Origin: Aquabacterium parvum
Lineage (GTDB): Bacteria > Pseudomonadota > Gammaproteobacteria > Burkholderiales > Burkholderiaceae_C
Assembly: GCF_001447195.1 (NCBI RefSeq)
Contig: NZ_LFRI01000386.1
Coordinates: forward strand, 402,104-466,103
Length of the DNA stretch: 64,000 nucleotides
Reading direction: 5' to 3'
This document shows, piece by piece, positions 37,005 to 51,280 of the stretch; the first letter of the stretch is position 1, and each line of letters opens with the position of its first letter. Under the pieces are notes generated by a model. It was not told where the DNA came from. It did not search any database and saw only the letters and a program-made list of their open reading frames with translations. The translations under genes and the position numbers were made by a program.

Positions 37005-37301
37005 GGGGTCTCGCTCAGGTGCTGTTTCGGGTCATGGCGTGATCTTGTTCCCACTTGCCCCGCCGGGAACCCGTGAACAACGCCGCGCAGACGCCGCTAT
37101 TTCGGATCAACTTCCAGCACATGGAATCCCCAGGCAAGCGGGCGCCCCAAAAAAAGGCGGACCCGATCAGGGTCCGCAGGAAAGCACGGATTCGTGCCAG
37201 GAGGAGACAAGCAAGAACGCCTTCCTTCCAAAAAGACGCTCAGTTGTTGTATCGGCGAGCTGCGCCGCAACTTGAGCCCTTTTTTTGAAGGCCGCGTGAA
37301 A
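37005..37301. other. 297-bp gap between flhC and motA
   Basis: No gene is seen. The flhDC terminator lies at 37148-37176. The remaining 143 bp before motA should contain its promoter, perhaps FlhDC- or sigma28-dependent, but I could not find a convincing sigma28 or FlhDC box by eye. Confidence 0.4.
37148..37176 (-). terminator. Rho-independent terminator of flhDC
   Basis: On the minus strand GCGGACCC and GGGTCCGC form a perfect 8-bp stem with a 5-base loop, followed by CC and seven T bases. It lies about 125 bp after the flhC stop. Confidence 0.85.
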
Positions 37302-37838
37302 TCAATGAAGCTGCAGCGAGCCGGCGGCCTTGCCCTTGCCGGCGCGTGCCGGGGGGTTGCACAGGCCGCAGGTGAAGTGACGGGCGATCTCGTGGGGGTG
37401 GGTGACGAAGTGGCCACCGCACTTGTTGCACTTGGTCATGGTCAGCATGCCGTTGTCGATGAACTTGACCAGGCGCCAGGCGCGGGTCACGGACAACAGG
37501 GGCTCCAGGCCTTGTGACTGGGTTTGTTCGAGGTACAGCTGATACGCCTTGATGACCACGTCGATCTCGTCCATTTCCGAGGCCTTGTTCAGGTACTCGT
37601 GCATGTTCAGGAACAGGCTGGCGTGGATGTTGGGCTGCCAGGTCATGAACCAGTCGGTCGAGAAAGGCAGCTGGCCCTTCGAAGGCGACTTGCCCGAGAC
37701 TTCCTTGTACAGGCGCAGCAGGCGCTCATACGACATGTCGGTTTCCGACTCCAGCACTTGCAGGCGGGCGCCCAGGTGGATCAGCGTGATGGCGCGGTCG
37801 ATCTGCTTGGCTTCGGTCAACAGGCTCTTGGTGCGCAT
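37302..37838 (-). CDS. flhC: Flagellar master regulator subunit FlhC
   Basis: The 178-residue protein matches FlhC over its full length (KSLLTEAKQIDRAITLIHLGARLQVLESET at the N-terminus). The C-terminal zinc site is visible as CNKCGGHF and CGLC. With FlhD it forms the hetero-hexamer that activates class II flagellar genes. It lies 66 bp after flhD. The final residues form a Gly/Lys-rich tail. Confidence 0.96.
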   Translation of the reverse strand: MRTKSLLTEAKQIDRAITLIHLGARLQVLESETDMSYERLLRLYKEVSGKSPSKGQLPFSTDWFMTWQPNIHASLFLNMHEYLNKASEMDEIDVVIKAYQLYLEQTQSQGLEPLLSVTRAWRLVKFIDNGMLTMTKCNKCGGHFVTHPHEIARHFTCGLCNPPARAGKGKAAGSLQLH

Positions 37839-37904
37839 GGTGTCTCTCCTGGGGGAATCGCGTGGAAGGTGGCGTCGTCTTGAGGCGTCGGCGTCGGGCG
37901 CTGA

Positions 37905-38225
37905 TCAGGCGGCTTCCTGGTGGCGACCGGCCATCAGGATGGAAGCGTGCAGGCGGGTGACGGAGTCGTTGTTGGACTTGGAGTGGCTGGTCAGCAGGCT
38001 CCAGACCAGGTCGTCGTCGATGCGCATGCGGCACAGCAGGGTGTTGCCCGAGGCGATCTTGAGCACTTGGGCGGGCGACAGGGAGGCCAGGCGTTCGGCG
38101 GCTTCTTCGGAGATGCCAAGGCGGAACAGGGCCTGTTCGCGGTCGCTGCGGATGAGGCTCTGGGCCAGCATCAGGTAGGACAGGTTGACTTCGCGGATTT
38201 CGGCAAGGATCTGGTCGGCGTTCAT
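37905..38225 (-). CDS. flhD: Flagellar master regulator subunit FlhD
   Basis: The 106-residue protein matches FlhD (ILAEIREVNLSYLMLAQSLIRSDREQALFRLGIS). It dimerises and guides FlhC to target promoters. AAAGGAG lies 7 bases before ATG 38225. It is the first gene of the flhDC operon, with about 240 bp of upstream regulatory sequence. Confidence 0.96.
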   Translation of the reverse strand: MNADQILAEIREVNLSYLMLAQSLIRSDREQALFRLGISEEAAERLASLSPAQVLKIASGNTLLCRMRIDDDLVWSLLTSHSKSNNDSVTRLHASILMAGRHQEAA

Positions 38226-38465
38226 GGTGGGCTCCTTTGGAAGTGCGGCGGTTCGGTTGAAACGATCTGGAAGGCGTGCTTGTCGGCTCTGTTTCGCTGG
38301 TCAGCGAGGTTTGTCGCTGGCATGGGTTGAATTCTGTGGATCACCCTTGTTTTTCTGAATAGGCAGCCCGCTGTAAGGCATGTCGGCCCCCCGCTGAGCG
38401 GCGTGTCAGAAAAAATCCGACAAACGCCTTTTTGTGCGGGCAGGAGAGGGGCAAACCACGCCCAG
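38226..38465. other. flhDC upstream regulatory region
   Basis: This 240-bp region has no gene and is relatively AT-rich, with A/T runs near 38350 and 38410. It should hold the flhDC promoter and its regulator sites on the minus strand. I could not single out a confident -35/-10 pair. Confidence 0.4.
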
Positions 38466-38488
38466 AAAAAAGCCCGGTCGAACCGGGC
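38466..38488 (-). terminator. Terminator of the desaturase operon
   Basis: On the minus strand GCCCGGT and ACCGGGC form a 7-bp stem with a 3-base loop, followed by six T bases. It lies 38 bp after the end of the broken desaturase gene. Confidence 0.8.
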
Positions 38489-38526
38489 CAGTCTCACTTT
38501 GCGCAACGGACTCGGGGCCCATGGCC

Positions 38527-39752
38527 TCAGGTTCGTGACGGATGTCGCGTTTCCCGGCCTGGCAGGGCGCTCAGCAGGTGCTCGCCACCCGGGAAGCTGT
38601 GGCGCACGATGCGCCGAGCCACCGTCAGGAACTGCGCGAACAACGAGCCCGTGTTGTAGGGCACGCCATGGCGGCGGCAGACCTCGCGCACCGCAGGCGC
38701 CACCTCGGCGTAGCGACGCGCCGGCAGGTCGGGGAAGAGGTGGTGTTCGATCTGGTGGCTCAGGTTGCCGGTCATCAGGTGAAAGATGCGGCCACCGCTG
38801 AGTTGCTTGACCCGAGCACCTGGCGCAGGTACCAGTGCCCACGTGCTTCGCCAGCCACGGCGTCGGCAGGGAACAGGTGCACCCCGCCGGTGAAGTGCCC
38901 GCAGAAGATGACCACGAAGGTCCAGAGGTTGCGAATGACGCCGGCCAGGGCATTGCCAACGAAGACGGTGGCGCCCGCCAGCCAGGCGCCGCTCAACCCG
39001 CCGAGGGCCGCGCCGAGCACCGCCGCCACCAACGGCCACCACAGCGCGTCCTTGCGCAGCTGTGCACCCATCTTGGCCCGCGCCCGGGGCCACAGTCGCT
39101 GCATGCGCGCCTTCGTCGCCTCGCGGTCGGTGCACAGGCGCTCGAACTCCAGGTTGTGGATGGCGATCGCCCACTCGAACAGCAGCGCCACGATCACGGT
39201 GTAGGGCGCCTGCATCAGGTGACGCGGCTCCCACTTCATCTCGGCCGACAGGCGCAACATGCCGTAGCCGAAGTCCCGATCGATGCTATCCACGTTCGTG
39301 TAGTGGTGGTGCATGTGGTTGTGAAAGTCCCGCCAGTCTTCCTTGCTGCAGGCGCTGTCCCACTCATGGGCCTTGCCCTCGAAGCGCGGGTCGTTCATCC
39401 ACTCGTATTGCCCGTGTATCACGTTGTGGCCGAACTCCATGTTCTGCAGGCACTTGGACAGCCCCAGGCTGATCAGCGAGGTCAGCGCGACCCAGCCCCA
39501 GGGCGCCATGGCAAAAGCGCCAGCCAGGGCGATGCCCATGCCGGCTGCGAGCAGCCCGATGCGGCCGGCAGCTTCCATGCCACGGATGGCCCACAGCAAG
39601 CGCACGATGTAGCGCGCGTCCACCTCGCCCACCTGGGCGCGGGCGCGGTCGCGGATGGCGTCGAGTTCGGATGCGAAAGCCGCCAGGCCCTCGGGCGTTG
39701 AGGGGCCGGGCGCCCGCGCGGCGGGGCCCGTCGATGAGGCAGCTGACATCAA
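38527..39752 (-). pseudogene. Fatty-acid desaturase, frameshifted by one missing base
   Basis: From 39752 the frame encodes a membrane desaturase with HNVIHG and HNHMHHHYTN boxes, parallel to the intact gene upstream. After LGSSN the frame shifts: the sequence reads AGCAAC-TC-AGC where the paralog has AGCAAC-ATC-AGC, so one base is missing near 38801-38802. The original frame then stops at 38775, giving 325 residues without the third histidine box. The rest of the family sequence (SGGRIFHLMTGNLSHQIEHHLFPDLP) continues cleanly in another frame to 38527. HQIEHH supplies iron ligands, so the short product should be inactive. A sequencing error would produce the same picture. Confidence 0.85.
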
Positions 39753-39777
39753 AGCGCTTTCGGTGAGACGGCTTGCC

Positions 39778-40926
39778 TCAGAGCTGGCGCTGCATCACGG
39801 GCGTGACTTCCAGGTGCACCGCTTTTTGCGTTCCGCCGGGCAAGCTGTAGCGCGCGATGCGCTTGAACACCGTCCACAGCTGTGGAATGAAAGCGCCGGT
39901 GTTGTAAGGCACTTCGTACTTGCGGCAGACGCCCTGCACCTTGGGCGCCATCTCGCTGTAGCGGTTGGCCGGGATGTCCGGGAAGAGGTGGTGCTCGACC
40001 TGGTGCGACAGGTTGCCGCTCATCAGGTGCAGCAGCTTGCCGCCGCTGATGTTGCTCGAACCCAGGATCTGACGCAGGTACCACTGGCCCTTGGTTTCAC
40101 CTTCGATCGACTCGCGGCTGAAGGTGTAGATCTCTTCTGTGAAGTGACCGCAGAAGATGATGGCCCACGCCCAGATGTTGCGGATCAGGTTGCCCACGGC
40201 GTTGCCGGCCAGCACGGCCAGGGCCATGTCCACGGAGGCGTCAAAGGGCAGGCCCACCAGCGCGGCCACCAGCGGCCACACCACGTAGTCGCGCTTGACG
40301 ATCTTCCACATCTTGGCGCGCACCAGCAGCCACTGCGGGCGCACGTCGGACCACTTGCGGCGGCCGATCACCACCTTGTCCATCTGCATGTCGTGGATGG
40401 CCACGAACCACTGGAAGTAGGCCGCCAGCAGCATCGTCAACAGCAACTGGAAGGGGTGCAGCCAGCTCCAGCGCAGGTCGTTGGACAGGCGCAGCATGCC
40501 GTAGCCGAAGTCGCGGTCCTTGCCGATGACGTTGGTGAAAGTGTGATGCACGTAGTTGTGCGAGTGACGCCATTCTTCCTTCGGGCAGGTGTTGTCCCAG
40601 TCGAAGGTGTCGCCGTGGAACTGCGGGTCGTTCATGAAGTTGAACTGCCCGTGCATCACGTTGTGGCCCAACTCCATGTTGTCGATGATTTTGCTGATGC
40701 CCAGCAGGCCCGCGCCCAAAAGCCACGTCGGCGGGAACCAGCCGAACATGAGCAGCGCGCGACCCAGCACCTCGGTCACGCGCACGATGCGCTGGATGCG
40801 GCGGATGTAGCGGGCGTCTTTTTCACCCAGGGTGCGGCGGGTTTCTTCACCGATGGCCTCGAGTTCGCGCTCGAAAGCCTTGAGTTCTTCGGCGGTGCGC
40901 GGGCCGATGTGGATGCGGGTGGACAT
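39778..40926 (-). CDS. Membrane fatty-acid (acyl-CoA) desaturase
   Basis: The 382-residue integral membrane di-iron desaturase has three histidine boxes, HNVMHG, HNYVHHTFTN and HQVEHHLFPD. It introduces a double bond into membrane acyl chains, using electrons from the ferredoxin-domain reductase encoded 20 bp upstream. This pairing resembles Pseudomonas DesB/DesC-type and mycobacterial DesA3 systems. The start at 40926 (MSTRIHIGPRT) is supported by family alignment; upstream in-frame sequence overlaps the reductase gene. The paralogous frameshifted copy follows 25 bp later, evidence of tandem duplication. Confidence 0.9.
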   Translation of the reverse strand: MSTRIHIGPRTAEELKAFERELEAIGEETRRTLGEKDARYIRRIQRIVRVTEVLGRALLMFGWFPPTWLLGAGLLGISKIIDNMELGHNVMHGQFNFMNDPQFHGDTFDWDNTCPKEEWRHSHNYVHHTFTNVIGKDRDFGYGMLRLSNDLRWSWLHPFQLLLTMLLAAYFQWFVAIHDMQMDKVVIGRRKWSDVRPQWLLVRAKMWKIVKRDYVVWPLVAALVGLPFDASVDMALAVLAGNAVGNLIRNIWAWAIIFCGHFTEEIYTFSRESIEGETKGQWYLRQILGSSNISGGKLLHLMSGNLSHQVEHHLFPDIPANRYSEMAPKVQGVCRKYEVPYNTGAFIPQLWTVFKRIARYSLPGGTQKAVHLEVTPVMQRQL

Positions 40927-40946
40927 GGTCGGGCTCACTTCAAACT

Positions 40947-42101
40947 TCAATTCAGGGATTCGAGGTCGACGTCGCTGAGGGCGGCGCTCACGCACAGGCG
41001 GATCGGCTGGCCTTCACCATCGATGCGCTGGCCGGTGCTCAGGTCCTGCACCGAGCCCCGGTGCAGTCGGCAGGTGCATTCGTGGCAGATGCCCTGGCGG
41101 CAACCGTGCTTGATCTGCAGGCCGGCTTGTTCGCCCGCTGCGAGCAGCGTCAGGTTGCCGGCGGCTTCGAAGTTGGCGGTTTGGCGGTCGCGGCGCAGCG
41201 CGACGGCGTGGCGAGCGTTGGGGTCACCGCTGGCTTGCGGGGGCGCGAAGGCCTCCAGGCGCAGGCGATCGAAGGCACCGGCCTCCTGCCAAAGCTGGCG
41301 CGCGGCGTCCATCAGCGGGGCGGGGCCGCAGCACCAGGTGGGCAGTTGCGACCAACCCGGTGCGACCTCGTCGAGCAGGGCGATGTCCAGCACGCGGGCG
41401 CTGGCTTGGGCGGCGTCGCGACCGGGCTCGTGACCGGTGGGTGTGTGGGCGCTGCTGTCCAACGGCACGTAGCGCAGCAGGTTCCAGCGTTTGGCCAGGT
41501 CGTTGAGCTTGTCGGCGAAGATGCGATCGCGCTCGCTTCGAGCGAAGTAGATCAGCGTCACGCGCGTCTGGGGTGCGGTTTCGTGCAGGTGGCGCAGCAT
41601 GGCCATGCCCGGTGTGATGCCCGATCCGCCCGCGATCAGCAGCAGCTCCGCCGGCGGGGGCGAGGGCAGCACGAAATCACCGGCTGGGGCTTCGATGTCG
41701 AAGACGTCACCCACCTGGGCATGTTCCTTGAGGTGCTGGGACACCAGCCCACCCGGCTGGCGCTGAACCGTGATGGCGATGTGGCCCGGTTGACCAGGCA
41801 CAGCGCGTGGCGAGTAGGCGCGGCGGTGGCGCACGCCCCGGATCGTCACGCCGATGATGACGTACTGCCCCGGGCGCAGCGCCGGAAAGGCCGCTCCCGT
41901 TTGCAGGTACAGCGACGTGGCGCTGGGCGTTTCGGCGCGGCGTTCAATCAGGCGCGCTTGCAGGCTGTGCACGCGCAGCAGCGGGCTGAGCAGGCCCACG
42001 GTGTCGTCAAAGGCATCCCGGCTGACGCCCAGGTGGGTCAGCCAGCCAGACAGGCGCCGGGCGGCGACAGCAGGCAAGGGCAGGTTGGGGGATGCGGACA
42101 T
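40947..42101 (-). CDS. Ferredoxin-NADP reductase-type oxidoreductase with 2Fe-2S domain
   Basis: The protein has 384 residues. The FAD-binding part includes RAYSPRA (RxYS flavin motif) and the NAD(P)-binding part has GGSGITPGMAML. The C-terminal plant-type ferredoxin domain has HGCRQGICHECTC and a distal Cys in RLCVS, making the 2Fe-2S ligands. It should carry electrons from NAD(P)H to the desaturases encoded downstream. It is the first gene of the minus-strand desaturase operon; no TetR-type regulator such as DesT is adjacent. Confidence 0.9.
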   Translation of the reverse strand: MSASPNLPLPAVAARRLSGWLTHLGVSRDAFDDTVGLLSPLLRVHSLQARLIERRAETPSATSLYLQTGAAFPALRPGQYVIIGVTIRGVRHRRAYSPRAVPGQPGHIAITVQRQPGGLVSQHLKEHAQVGDVFDIEAPAGDFVLPSPPPAELLLIAGGSGITPGMAMLRHLHETAPQTRVTLIYFARSERDRIFADKLNDLAKRWNLLRYVPLDSSAHTPTGHEPGRDAAQASARVLDIALLDEVAPGWSQLPTWCCGPAPLMDAARQLWQEAGAFDRLRLEAFAPPQASGDPNARHAVALRRDRQTANFEAAGNLTLLAAGEQAGLQIKHGCRQGICHECTCRLHRGSVQDLSTGQRIDGEGQPIRLCVSAALSDVDLESLN

Positions 42102-42354
42102 GAGGAGGCTCCAGGAACTCGGGTGCGACAGCAGATGCCCTGGAGGGTAAGGACCGGGCCGTTGGCCTCACAACGGGGGAACTCCCCGCCAGACCGTGCA
42201 TTCCCCTCAAACGGGGGGCGTTAAAGCCTGTTCGAAATCAAACGGGCGTCTGAATGGGGCAACGCTGGTGCCCGAATCGGCCGTTGGAGCGCGGGCAGGC
42301 GCACGAGGTGATAATGGGGACAGATCACCCGACCCAGCCCTCAGGCTCCGATCC

Positions 42355-43047
42355 ATGGCCCGACTCCCTCGACTTGGCGTGGCAGGTTGGCCTCACTTGC
42401 TCATTCAGCAGGTGCACGATGGCCAATTGCTCGCCCGCGACGACACCGACCGACAGGACCTGCTCGATGCCCTGCGGGAGGCCGCGCGCCAGCATGGGGT
42501 GGCTGTGCACGCCTATCAGATTGGGGCTTCGGCCCTGGTCTTGCTCGTGACCCCCGAGCGCGCCGACTCGACCAGCCTGTTCATGCAGGCCGTCGGGCGA
42601 CGTTACGTGGCCAACCACAACCGCCGACACGGTCGCCAGGGTGGGCTGTGGTCGGGGCGCTTCCGGGGCACCGTGCTCGAGCCGGCACGTTACCTGCTTG
42701 ATGCCATGGTGTTCACCGAAACGCGCGAAGCGGGGCCTGATGCGCTGCCTGGCGGGGCGGCTTGGTCCGATTGGTCCAGTGCGCCCCACCACCTGGGCCT
42801 GCGAACCGACCCGCTGGTGACCGACGCCCCTGGTTTCTGGGCCTTGGGCAACACACCCTTCGAGCGCCAGGCGGCTTGGCGGCAGCGTTTGCAAGAAGGG
42901 CTGGGGGCGTCCCAACGCCGTGAACTGGCCGAGGCCATGCACAAAGGTTGGGCGCTGATGCCCCCCGAGCAGCAGCGGGCGATGGAGGCATCCATCGGTC
43001 GGCCTTTGTCGCCCCGACCTCGCGGGCGTCCTCGTAAATCAATCTGA
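42355..43047 (+). CDS. Degenerate REP-associated Y1-transposase-like protein
   Basis: The 230-residue protein follows the REP-associated tyrosine transposase family from its start MARLPRLGVAGWPHLLIQ through RRYVANHNRRHGRQGGLWSGRF to ALGNTPFERQAAW. Where active members have the metal-binding NHxH (HUH) motif after HAY, this one reads QIGASALVLL, so both histidines are lost. The ELNPVRA-like segment is also gone. Transposition activity is therefore unlikely, though the tyrosine in RRYV remains. The last codons and the stop fall inside the first of two 20-bp repeats downstream. It may be a domesticated DNA-binding protein. Confidence 0.72.
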   Translation: MARLPRLGVAGWPHLLIQQVHDGQLLARDDTDRQDLLDALREAARQHGVAVHAYQIGASALVLLVTPERADSTSLFMQAVGRRYVANHNRRHGRQGGLWSGRFRGTVLEPARYLLDAMVFTETREAGPDALPGGAAWSDWSSAPHHLGLRTDPLVTDAPGFWALGNTPFERQAAWRQRLQEGLGASQRRELAEAMHKGWALMPPEQQRAMEASIGRPLSPRPRGRPRKSI

Positions 43048-43055
43048 CCCCATTT
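43036..43055 (+). repeat. REP-like repeat, copy 1
   Basis: AAATCAATCTGACCCCATTT overlaps the end of the Y1-transposase-like gene and supplies its stop codon. It matches copy 2 in 19 of 20 bases, in direct orientation, 50 bp apart. Confidence 0.75.
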
Positions 43056-43072
43056 TTAATGTGGCGCGCAGC

Positions 43073-43085
43073 ATGGCGTTGCCAT
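43073..43085. repeat. Small palindrome between the two repeats
   Basis: ATGGC-GTT-GCCAT is a 5-bp stem with a 3-base loop directly before copy 2, the kind of hairpin found in REP/BIME units recognised by REP-associated transposases. Confidence 0.5.
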
Positions 43086-43105
43086 AAATCGATCTGACCC
43101 CATTT
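43086..43105 (+). repeat. REP-like repeat, copy 2
   Basis: AAATCGATCTGACCCCATTT is the second direct copy, starting exactly 50 bp after the first. It lies 86 bp before gltB and could affect the gltB leader. Confidence 0.75.
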
Positions 43106-43191
43106 AGTTGTGCTTGTGTCCACCCCGTGACAGCAGTATCCTCCGTGGTTCCCCGCGTTGTTTTTCCACACTTCACTCTGGAGCGCCCCTC

Positions 43192-47961
<4,770 letters not shown>

Positions 47962-47983
47962 GATAGCGCGTTAGGAGTTTGAA

Positions 47984-49456
47984 ATGGGAAAAGTCACTGG
48001 CTTTCTGGAATTTGAGCGCCTGGAAGAGGGCTACGAGCCCGTCGAGAAGCGCGTCAAGAACTACAAAGAGTTCGTCATCGGTCTGACGCCCGAGCAGGCC
48101 AAGCAACAAGGTGCGCGCTGCATGGACTGCGGCACGCCTTTCTGCAACAACGGCTGCCCGGTCAACAACATCATCCCCGACTTCAACGACCTGGTGTACC
48201 AACAGGACTGGAAGGCGGCGATCGAGGTCCTGCACAGCACCAACAACTTCCCCGACTTCACCGGCCGCGTCTGCCCGGCGCCCTGTGAAGCCGCCTGCGT
48301 GCTGAACATCAACAACGACCCCATCGGCATCAAGTCGATCGAGCACGCGATCATCGACCGCGCCTGGGCCGAAGGTTGGGTCAAGCCCCAGCCCGCCAAG
48401 GTCAAGACTGGCAAGAAGGTCGCCATCGTGGGCTCCGGCCCCGCCGGCATGGCCGCTGCCCAGCAGCTGGCCCGCGTCGGCCACGACGTGACCGTCTTCG
48501 AGAAGAACGACACCATCGGTGGCCTGCTGCGCTTCGGCATCCCCGACTTCAAGTTCGACAAGTCGCACATCGACCGTCGTGTGAAGCAAATGGAAGCCGA
48601 AGGCGTGGTCTTCAAGACCAACACCATCGTCGGTGACATGCCTGCCGCGGGTGCCGGTTCCAAGGTCACCAACTGGGCCAAGACCACCATCACGCCCGAA
48701 CAACTCAACAAGGAGTTCGACGCCGTGATCCTGGCCGGTGGCGCCGAGCAGTCGCGTGACCTGCCTGTGCCGGGCCGCGACCTGGCCGGCATCCACTTCG
48801 CGATGGAGTTCCTGCCCCAGCAGAACCGCGTCAACGCCGGTGGCAAGGTCAAGGACCAGATCATGGCCACGGGCAAGGACGTCATCGTCATCGGTGGCGG
48901 TGACACCGGCTCCGACTGCGTGGGCACCTCGAACCGCCACGGCGCCAAGAGCGTGACCCAGTTCGAAGTGATGCCCATGCCGCCCGAGCAGGAGAACAAG
49001 GAGCTGACCTGGCCCTACTGGCCGATCAAGCTGCGCACCTCTTCGAGCCACGAAGAAGGCTGCGCCCGCGAGTTCGCCATCGCCACGAAGGAATTCTTCG
49101 GCGAAAACGGCAAGGTCACCGGCCTGAAGACCGTGCACGTCGAGTTCAAGGACGGCAAGTTCGTTGAAATCGCCGGCACCGAGAAGACCTACAAGGCCGA
49201 CCTGGTGCTGCTGGCCATGGGCTTCACCAACCCTGTGAACACGCTGCTCGAAGGCTTCGGCGTCGAGAAGGACGCTCGCGGCAACGCGAAGGCCTCGACC
49301 GACGTCGGCGGCTACAAGACCAACGCCGCCAAGGTGTTCGCTGCAGGCGACGTGCGCCGTGGCCAGTCGCTGGTGGTGTGGGCCATCCGCGAAGGCCGTC
49401 AGGCCGCCCGCGAAGTCGATGCCTTCCTGATGGGCTCGACCACGCTGCCGCGCTGA
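47984..49456 (+). CDS. gltD: Glutamate synthase (NADPH) small chain
   Basis: The 490-residue FAD protein passes electrons from NADPH to GltB. The N-terminal cysteine clusters [14 protein letters not shown] and CPAPCEAAC hold [4Fe-4S] centres. FAD binding is seen in [15 protein letters not shown] and the NADPH site in [21 protein letters not shown] lies 8 bases before the ATG. It ends the gltBD operon; the terminator at 49578-49607 follows after 121 bp. Confidence 0.97.
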   Translation: MGKVTGFLEFERLEEGYEPVEKRVKNYKEFVIGLTPEQAKQQGARCMDCGTPFCNNGCPVNNIIPDFNDLVYQQDWKAAIEVLHSTNNFPDFTGRVCPAPCEAACVLNINNDPIGIKSIEHAIIDRAWAEGWVKPQPAKVKTGKKVAIVGSGPAGMAAAQQLARVGHDVTVFEKNDTIGGLLRFGIPDFKFDKSHIDRRVKQMEAEGVVFKTNTIVGDMPAAGAGSKVTNWAKTTITPEQLNKEFDAVILAGGAEQSRDLPVPGRDLAGIHFAMEFLPQQNRVNAGGKVKDQIMATGKDVIVIGGGDTGSDCVGTSNRHGAKSVTQFEVMPMPPEQENKELTWPYWPIKLRTSSSHEEGCAREFAIATKEFFGENGKVTGLKTVHVEFKDGKFVEIAGTEKTYKADLVLLAMGFTNPVNTLLEGFGVEKDARGNAKASTDVGGYKTNAAKVFAAGDVRRGQSLVVWAIREGRQAAREVDAFLMGSTTLPR

Positions 49457-49577
49457 AGTGGCGCGCTGACATCGTTGAACCCCCGGAGAAACGGGGTGAA
49501 AACGGGGTTTTGCTCCCCATGTTGTGTGCAGGTCGCGCCCCGGCCTGCACGCCTGCGGTGAATCCCCTATGATCAAG

Positions 49578-49607
49578 GAGCCGGTGAAGTGTCACCGGCT
49601 CTTTTTT
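49578..49607 (+). terminator. Rho-independent terminator of gltBD
   Basis: GAGCCGGTGA and TCACCGGCTC form a perfect 10-bp stem with a 4-base loop, followed by six T bases. It ends only 8 bp before the mlaF ATG, so the mla promoter must lie within or upstream of it; TATGAT at 49568-49573 is a possible -10. Confidence 0.9.
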
Positions 49608-49615
49608 CTTGGCCC

Positions 49616-50467
49616 ATGACCCCACCCGTGTCCCCCACCTCCGATGCCGCAGCGAACGGCGAGGCCCAGGCGCCCGCCATGATCGAGCTGCGCAACGTCA
49701 CCTGCGGTTACGGCGACCGGATCATCCTGTCCGACATCAACCTGGTGGTGCCTCGCGGCAAGGTGGTGGCGCTCATGGGCACCTCCGGCGGTGGCAAGAC
49801 CACGGTGCTGCGCCTGATCGGTCGCCAGATCCAGCCCATGAAGGGCGAGGTGCTGATCGGCGGCCAGGACATCTCTCGCCTGCAGGGCGACGAGCTCATG
49901 GCCCTGCGCCGGCGCATGGGCATGCTCTTTCAGCAAGGCGCACTGTTCACCGACCTGACGGTGTTCGAGAACGTGGCGTTCCCGCTGCGCGAGCACACCA
50001 AGCTGCCCGAATCCATCCTGCGCGACCTGGTGCTCATGAAGCTCAACGCGGTCGGCCTGCGCGGCTCGCGCGACCTGTTGCCCAGCGAGATCTCCGGTGG
50101 CATGGCCCGCCGCGTGGCCCTCGCGCGCGCCATGGCGCTCGACCCCGAGCTCATGCTGTACGACGAGCCCTTCGCCGGGCTCGACCCCATCTCCATGGGC
50201 GTGGCCGCGCGGCTGATCCGCGAGCTCAACGACACCATGGGCCTGACCTCGGTGGTCGTCTCCCATGACGTGCACGAAACGTTCATGATCGCCGACCACG
50301 TCGTGCTGGTGGCCAACGGCCGCATCGTGGCCCAGGGCTCGCCTGCCGAGATGTCGGCCAGCGAAGACCCGCTGGTCAAGCAATTCGTTCATGCCGAGGC
50401 CGACGGCCCGGTGCGGTTCCACCAGCCGGCCGTTGACGCCGGCGTCGACTTCGGGGTGCGCGGATGA
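49616..50467 (+). CDS. mlaF: Phospholipid transport ABC ATPase MlaF
   Basis: The 283-residue ATPase has Walker [10 protein letters not shown], the MlaF-style signature SGGMARR and Walker [14 protein letters not shown]. It powers the MlaFEDB complex, which moves phospholipids between the inner membrane and the MlaC/MlaA pathway to keep the outer membrane asymmetric. ATG 49616 is the first start after the gltBD terminator; an in-frame GTG at 49589 lies inside the hairpin and was not used. The last 4 bp overlap mlaE (ATGA). Confidence 0.95.
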   Translation: MTPPVSPTSDAAANGEAQAPAMIELRNVTCGYGDRIILSDINLVVPRGKVVALMGTSGGGKTTVLRLIGRQIQPMKGEVLIGGQDISRLQGDELMALRRRMGMLFQQGALFTDLTVFENVAFPLREHTKLPESILRDLVLMKLNAVGLRGSRDLLPSEISGGMARRVALARAMALDPELMLYDEPFAGLDPISMGVAARLIRELNDTMGLTSVVVSHDVHETFMIADHVVLVANGRIVAQGSPAEMSASEDPLVKQFVHAEADGPVRFHQPAVDAGVDFGVRG

Positions 50468-51249
50468 TGCGCTGGCTGTCTCCCGCGCGCGTCGGCATGT
50501 CCGTGCGCAGCAAGCTGGCCGACATGGGCTACGCCGCGCGCCTGTTCCTGACCCTGCTGAGCATGCTGGGTGACACCTTCCGGCGGCCCCGCCTGCTGGT
50601 CGAGCAGGTGTTTTTCCTGGGCAACTATTCGCTCGCGATCATCGTGGTTTCCGGCCTGTTCGTCGGATTCGTGCTCGGGCTGCAGGGCTACTATGTGCTG
50701 CAACGCTACGGCTCGAGCGAGGCCCTGGGCATGATGGTGGCCTTGTCGCTGGTGCGCGAGTTGGGGCCGGTGGTCTCGGCGCTGCTGTTCGCCGGGCGGG
50801 CTGGCACGGCGCTGACCGCAGGCATCGGCCTGATGAAGGCGGGCGAGCAGCTCGCCGCCATGGAGATGATGGGGGTCGACCCGATCCGTCGGGTGCTGGC
50901 GCCACGCTTTTGGGGCGGCGTCATCGCCATGCCTTTGCTGGCGGCGGTGTTCTCGGCGGTTGGCGTGCTGGGCGGCTGGGTCGTGGGCGTGGTGATGATC
51001 GGGGTTGACCCGGGCGCGTTCTGGTCTCAGATGCAGGGTGGTGTCGAGGTGTTCGCCGATGTTGGCAACGGCATGCTCAAGAGCCTGGTGTTCGGCCTGA
51101 CCGTCACCTTCGTGGCCCTGTTGCAAGGTTTTGAATGCCAGCCCACGCCCGAAGGTGTGTCGCGGGCCACCACGCGCACGGTCGTGATGGCGTCGCTCGC
51201 TGTGCTGGGGCTGGATTTCGTGCTGACGGCCATGATGTTCTCGATCTGA
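50464..51249 (+). CDS. mlaE: Phospholipid transport permease MlaE
   Basis: The 261-residue membrane protein has five to six helices and the conserved MlaE/YrbE core ([45 protein letters not shown]). It forms the homodimeric permease of the Mla complex. It is translationally coupled to mlaF and precedes mlaD by 31 bp. Confidence 0.95.
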   Translation: MMRWLSPARVGMSVRSKLADMGYAARLFLTLLSMLGDTFRRPRLLVEQVFFLGNYSLAIIVVSGLFVGFVLGLQGYYVLQRYGSSEALGMMVALSLVRELGPVVSALLFAGRAGTALTAGIGLMKAGEQLAAMEMMGVDPIRRVLAPRFWGGVIAMPLLAAVFSAVGVLGGWVVGVVMIGVDPGAFWSQMQGGVEVFADVGNGMLKSLVFGLTVTFVALLQGFECQPTPEGVSRATTRTVVMASLAVLGLDFVLTAMMFSI

Positions 51250-51280
51250 TCGAGGCAGGCTGACAAGAAGGAAGAACAAG

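Noticed and set aside
37005..37147. Sigma28 promoter for motA
   Set aside because: A weak CCGAAATA-like sequence is present on the minus strand but no proper TAAA partner at the right distance.
49589..49615. Earlier GTG start for mlaF
   Set aside because: It falls in the loop and 3' arm of the gltBD terminator and adds residues not found in the family.
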